6,618 nt of DNA from Lentisphaera sp. (GTDB lineage Bacteria > Verrucomicrobiota > Lentisphaeria > Victivallales > GWF2-50-93). Made by a program: the position numbers and the translations under genes. The notes under the pieces are model-generated. The model searched no databases. It had not been told where the DNA came from and saw only the letters and a list, made by a program, of their open reading frames with translations. Location: contig DYMC01000003.1 of NCBI GenBank assembly GCA_020721745.1, positions 1 through 6,618 of the forward strand, read 5' to 3'. This document shows positions 5,210 through 6,618 of the stretch, piece by piece (position 1 is the first letter of the stretch; each line of letters opens with the position of its first letter).

Positions 5210-6223
5210 ATGAATCCAGATTTTTTGTTCCGCAAGCTTGCCGAGGATCCTGGTGTTGTTCCGCCGCCCCCCGAGGCGCCGAAATGGACCCGGCCTGTAA
5301 ACCAGGTGACTGGTTTTAACGTCGCCCGGGGCGCGGACAGATATGATGCGTTTGCAGGGCTGGCGGGCGGTGGCCTGGCTGCGCTGCTCGCGTATCTGTT
5401 CACAGGAAACGGCAGGGCTGCCGCGGGCGTCGGTATGATTGGCGCTATCCTGAGTATAATAGCCAAGCGGCAGGGGTGGGACCAGGGGCAGACAAAAGCG
5501 CTGCTTGATACATTCACCGCCAAGATAGGTGGAGCTGTTAAAGACTACAGAAATTCTGCATATCAGAAGCAGCTGGCCCAGTATAAAGAGCAGCGGCGCG
5601 CTGCAGACGCCGACGCGGCCCTGGCAGAAACCAAGGCGGCCGGCACAGCGGCCAAAGCCGGGCCTCCTGTTCAAGTGAAGCTTAGTGATGAAGATACCAG
5701 GCGCGCACAGGAGCTTTCGGATGCGGCTATAGCACGCTACGGGGCTAACAAGTTCACTGGAGAACCTATGCCTCGATATTCTAACCAGGCCTTTAGGGCG
5801 CGGCAGCGGCAGGTGGTGGACGCCGAGACTGCTAAACCTGATCTGGCGAAAAGCTATTCGCCGAATGAGTTTGATGAGCCTGAATTCGCCGGTCTTGATG
5901 TAACGCCGCCGGTTGTCGATGTTTCCCCGCCCACTGCCTTTACACCGGCTTCGGCCGTCCAGGTTGACCAGTCTGCCCAGACTATCAGACCGGGTACTTA
6001 TGCTAAAATAGACAAGGCTTGGAACGCGCAGCCGAAAAATCCTTTGCAATTGCAATATGACAGCAAGGAGTGGCAGGACTCTGTCCGCAACAATCTTAGT
6101 AATATGTCCAGGGCTAAGTTTGATGAAATAAACAAAAATCCTTATGTTCCAAAGGCGTTTAAAGATGAAATAAGAGTGCCGTTTGAGATGACTAACCACA
6201 TGAAGCAATTTTCTACTTATTAA
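5210..6223 (+). CDS. Putative virion protein with membrane hairpin and coiled coil
   Basis: This 337-aa protein is not recognised. Its ATG has only a weak ribosome site (GGGTG, 5201-5205). After a short helix and a Pro run (VVPPPPEAP, 16-24), residues 47-64 and 70-85 are two strongly apolar, Gly/Ala-rich segments joined by a TGNGR turn, a plausible membrane hairpin. They are followed by KRQGW and a long charged helix (about 95-150, with KQLAQYKEQRRAADADAAL) able to form a coiled coil. The C-terminal half is polar, Pro-rich and likely extended, with a short helical end (SRAKFDEINKNPYVPKAF). No signal peptide is seen, since the hydrophobic part begins past residue 45. This layout suits an internal virion or ejection protein, or a connector-associated factor; a holin is possible but the long polar tail argues against it. 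Third-codon positions become more AT-rich toward the end. Confidence 0.78.
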   Translation: MNPDFLFRKLAEDPGVVPPPPEAPKWTRPVNQVTGFNVARGADRYDAFAGLAGGGLAALLAYLFTGNGRAAAGVGMIGAILSIIAKRQGWDQGQTKALLDTFTAKIGGAVKDYRNSAYQKQLAQYKEQRRAADADAALAETKAAGTAAKAGPPVQVKLSDEDTRRAQELSDAAIARYGANKFTGEPMPRYSNQAFRARQRQVVDAETAKPDLAKSYSPNEFDEPEFAGLDVTPPVVDVSPPTAFTPASAVQVDQSAQTIRPGTYAKIDKAWNAQPKNPLQLQYDSKEWQDSVRNNLSNMSRAKFDEINKNPYVPKAFKDEIRVPFEMTNHMKQFSTY

Positions 6224-6241
6224 TTACTGACGGGAATCACA

Positions 6242-6618
6242 ATGAGTTCTGCCGGAAAATATTTGGACTATATGGCCAAGGAGGCCTCTTGGTTCGACAA
6301 TACTCCGTTCAGCACTAAATTCTATGAAGATGACAGTGTTCGTTCACAAGACTTTGGCCGGGCCCCTGAACTGGCTATAATAGACAGGACCAGGAAGACG
6401 GGAGGGCCTTCTCTCAAAGCTAGCCGCGACTATGCCGCCAAGGTCCGTAATTCACCTGAAATGCAGGCCGCCAGGAATAGTGGCAACATATTCAACGATA
6501 TCGCAGTAGGCGTCGGCAATTTGTTCAGAGGGTCTAAAAATCAGCAGTTGTCTGTAAGGCAGCAGAATATACAGGATGTGTATGCGAGAAATATCCGGGG
6601 CGAAGATCTGGACCAGCT
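6242..6618 (+). CDS. Hypothetical protein, 5' part only (runs off window)
   Basis: An open frame begins at ATG 6242 and continues for 125 complete codons to the window edge with no stop. GGGA (6232-6235) lies 6 bases upstream, and the gene begins 18 bases after the previous stop, so it is probably in the same transcript. The visible part starts MSSAGKYLDYMAKEASWFDN, is polar with scattered aromatics, has a basic patch (DRTRKTGGPSLKASRDY), then NDIAVGVGNLFRG and a Gln-rich stretch (KNQQLSVRQQNIQD) that may begin a helix. No known domain is recognised. By position it is another virion-structure candidate. Length and full domain content are unknown because the 3' end is missing. Confidence 0.72.
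   Translation, partial: MSSAGKYLDYMAKEASWFDNTPFSTKFYEDDSVRSQDFGRAPELAIIDRTRKTGGPSLKASRDYAAKVRNSPEMQAARNSGNIFNDIAVGVGNLFRGSKNQQLSVRQQNIQDVYARNIRGEDLDQ

Noticed and set aside
5018..6208. Long minus-strand open frame opposite the 337-aa gene
   Set aside because: It covers the portal end, the gap and the whole 337-aa gene in antisense. Its product has no coherent domain pattern and the + strand frames have the correct spacing and starts.
1..6618. CRISPR arrays, tRNA genes, insertion sequences or recoded stop codons
   Set aside because: No regularly spaced repeats, cloverleaf pattern, transposase motifs or terminal inverted repeats were seen, and all three stop codons end genes normally.

Overview
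The window reads as the structural (late) part of a tailed-phage or prophage genome. All eight credible genes lie on the + strand, are tightly packed, and two pairs overlap. Two genes give the identity: a portal-like protein of 614 aa and a phage-type deoxynucleoside monophosphate kinase. TGA, TAG and TAA are all used as stops and no long frame is interrupted, so the standard code applies. The DNA is moderately GC-rich by eye, yet Ile is written mostly ATA and Arg mostly AGG. That bias points to a host, or phage-borne tRNAs, suited to those codons. The host cannot be named from this window; an archaeal host is not excluded, although the promoter-like boxes look bacterial.

Layout: 1-91 is a leader with a promoter-like pair of boxes and an inverted repeat. 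92-328 is a small basic protein of a phage family that starts MPA-(S/T)-x-x-QR-x-x-M; here that N-terminus requires an ATT start codon behind a GGAG ribosome site. 343-364 is a perfect 22-bp palindrome in the gap before a 434-aa Ala/Gly-rich protein (386-1690), which has an N-terminal hydrophobic hairpin and an HTH-like segment. 1752-2378 is the dNMP kinase, with its own strong ribosome site, a candidate promoter and an enlarged Walker A loop. 2375-3118 is an unrecognised 247-aa protein joined to the kinase by an ATGA overlap. 3137-3343 is a 68-aa C-C-C-H zinc-site protein that may be made from a near-leaderless message. 3325-5169 is the portal, which overlaps the zinc gene by 19 bases and carries its own CxxC/CxxC zinc ribbon. 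5210-6223 is a 337-aa protein with a membrane hairpin and a coiled coil. 6242-6618 is the N-terminal 125 residues of a gene that runs off the window.

How the parts may work together: the portal forms the DNA entry and exit ring of the head. The 247-aa, 434-aa, 337-aa and last proteins are probably head, connector or internal virion components, inferred only from position and composition. The kinase supplies dNTP precursors and is a metabolic gene set inside the structural block. The main points for a second look are the ATT start, the palindromes placed in regulatory positions, two zinc sites in overlapping genes, two unrelated-looking proteins with similar hydrophobic hairpins, the P-loop insertion, and the ATA/AGG codon preference.
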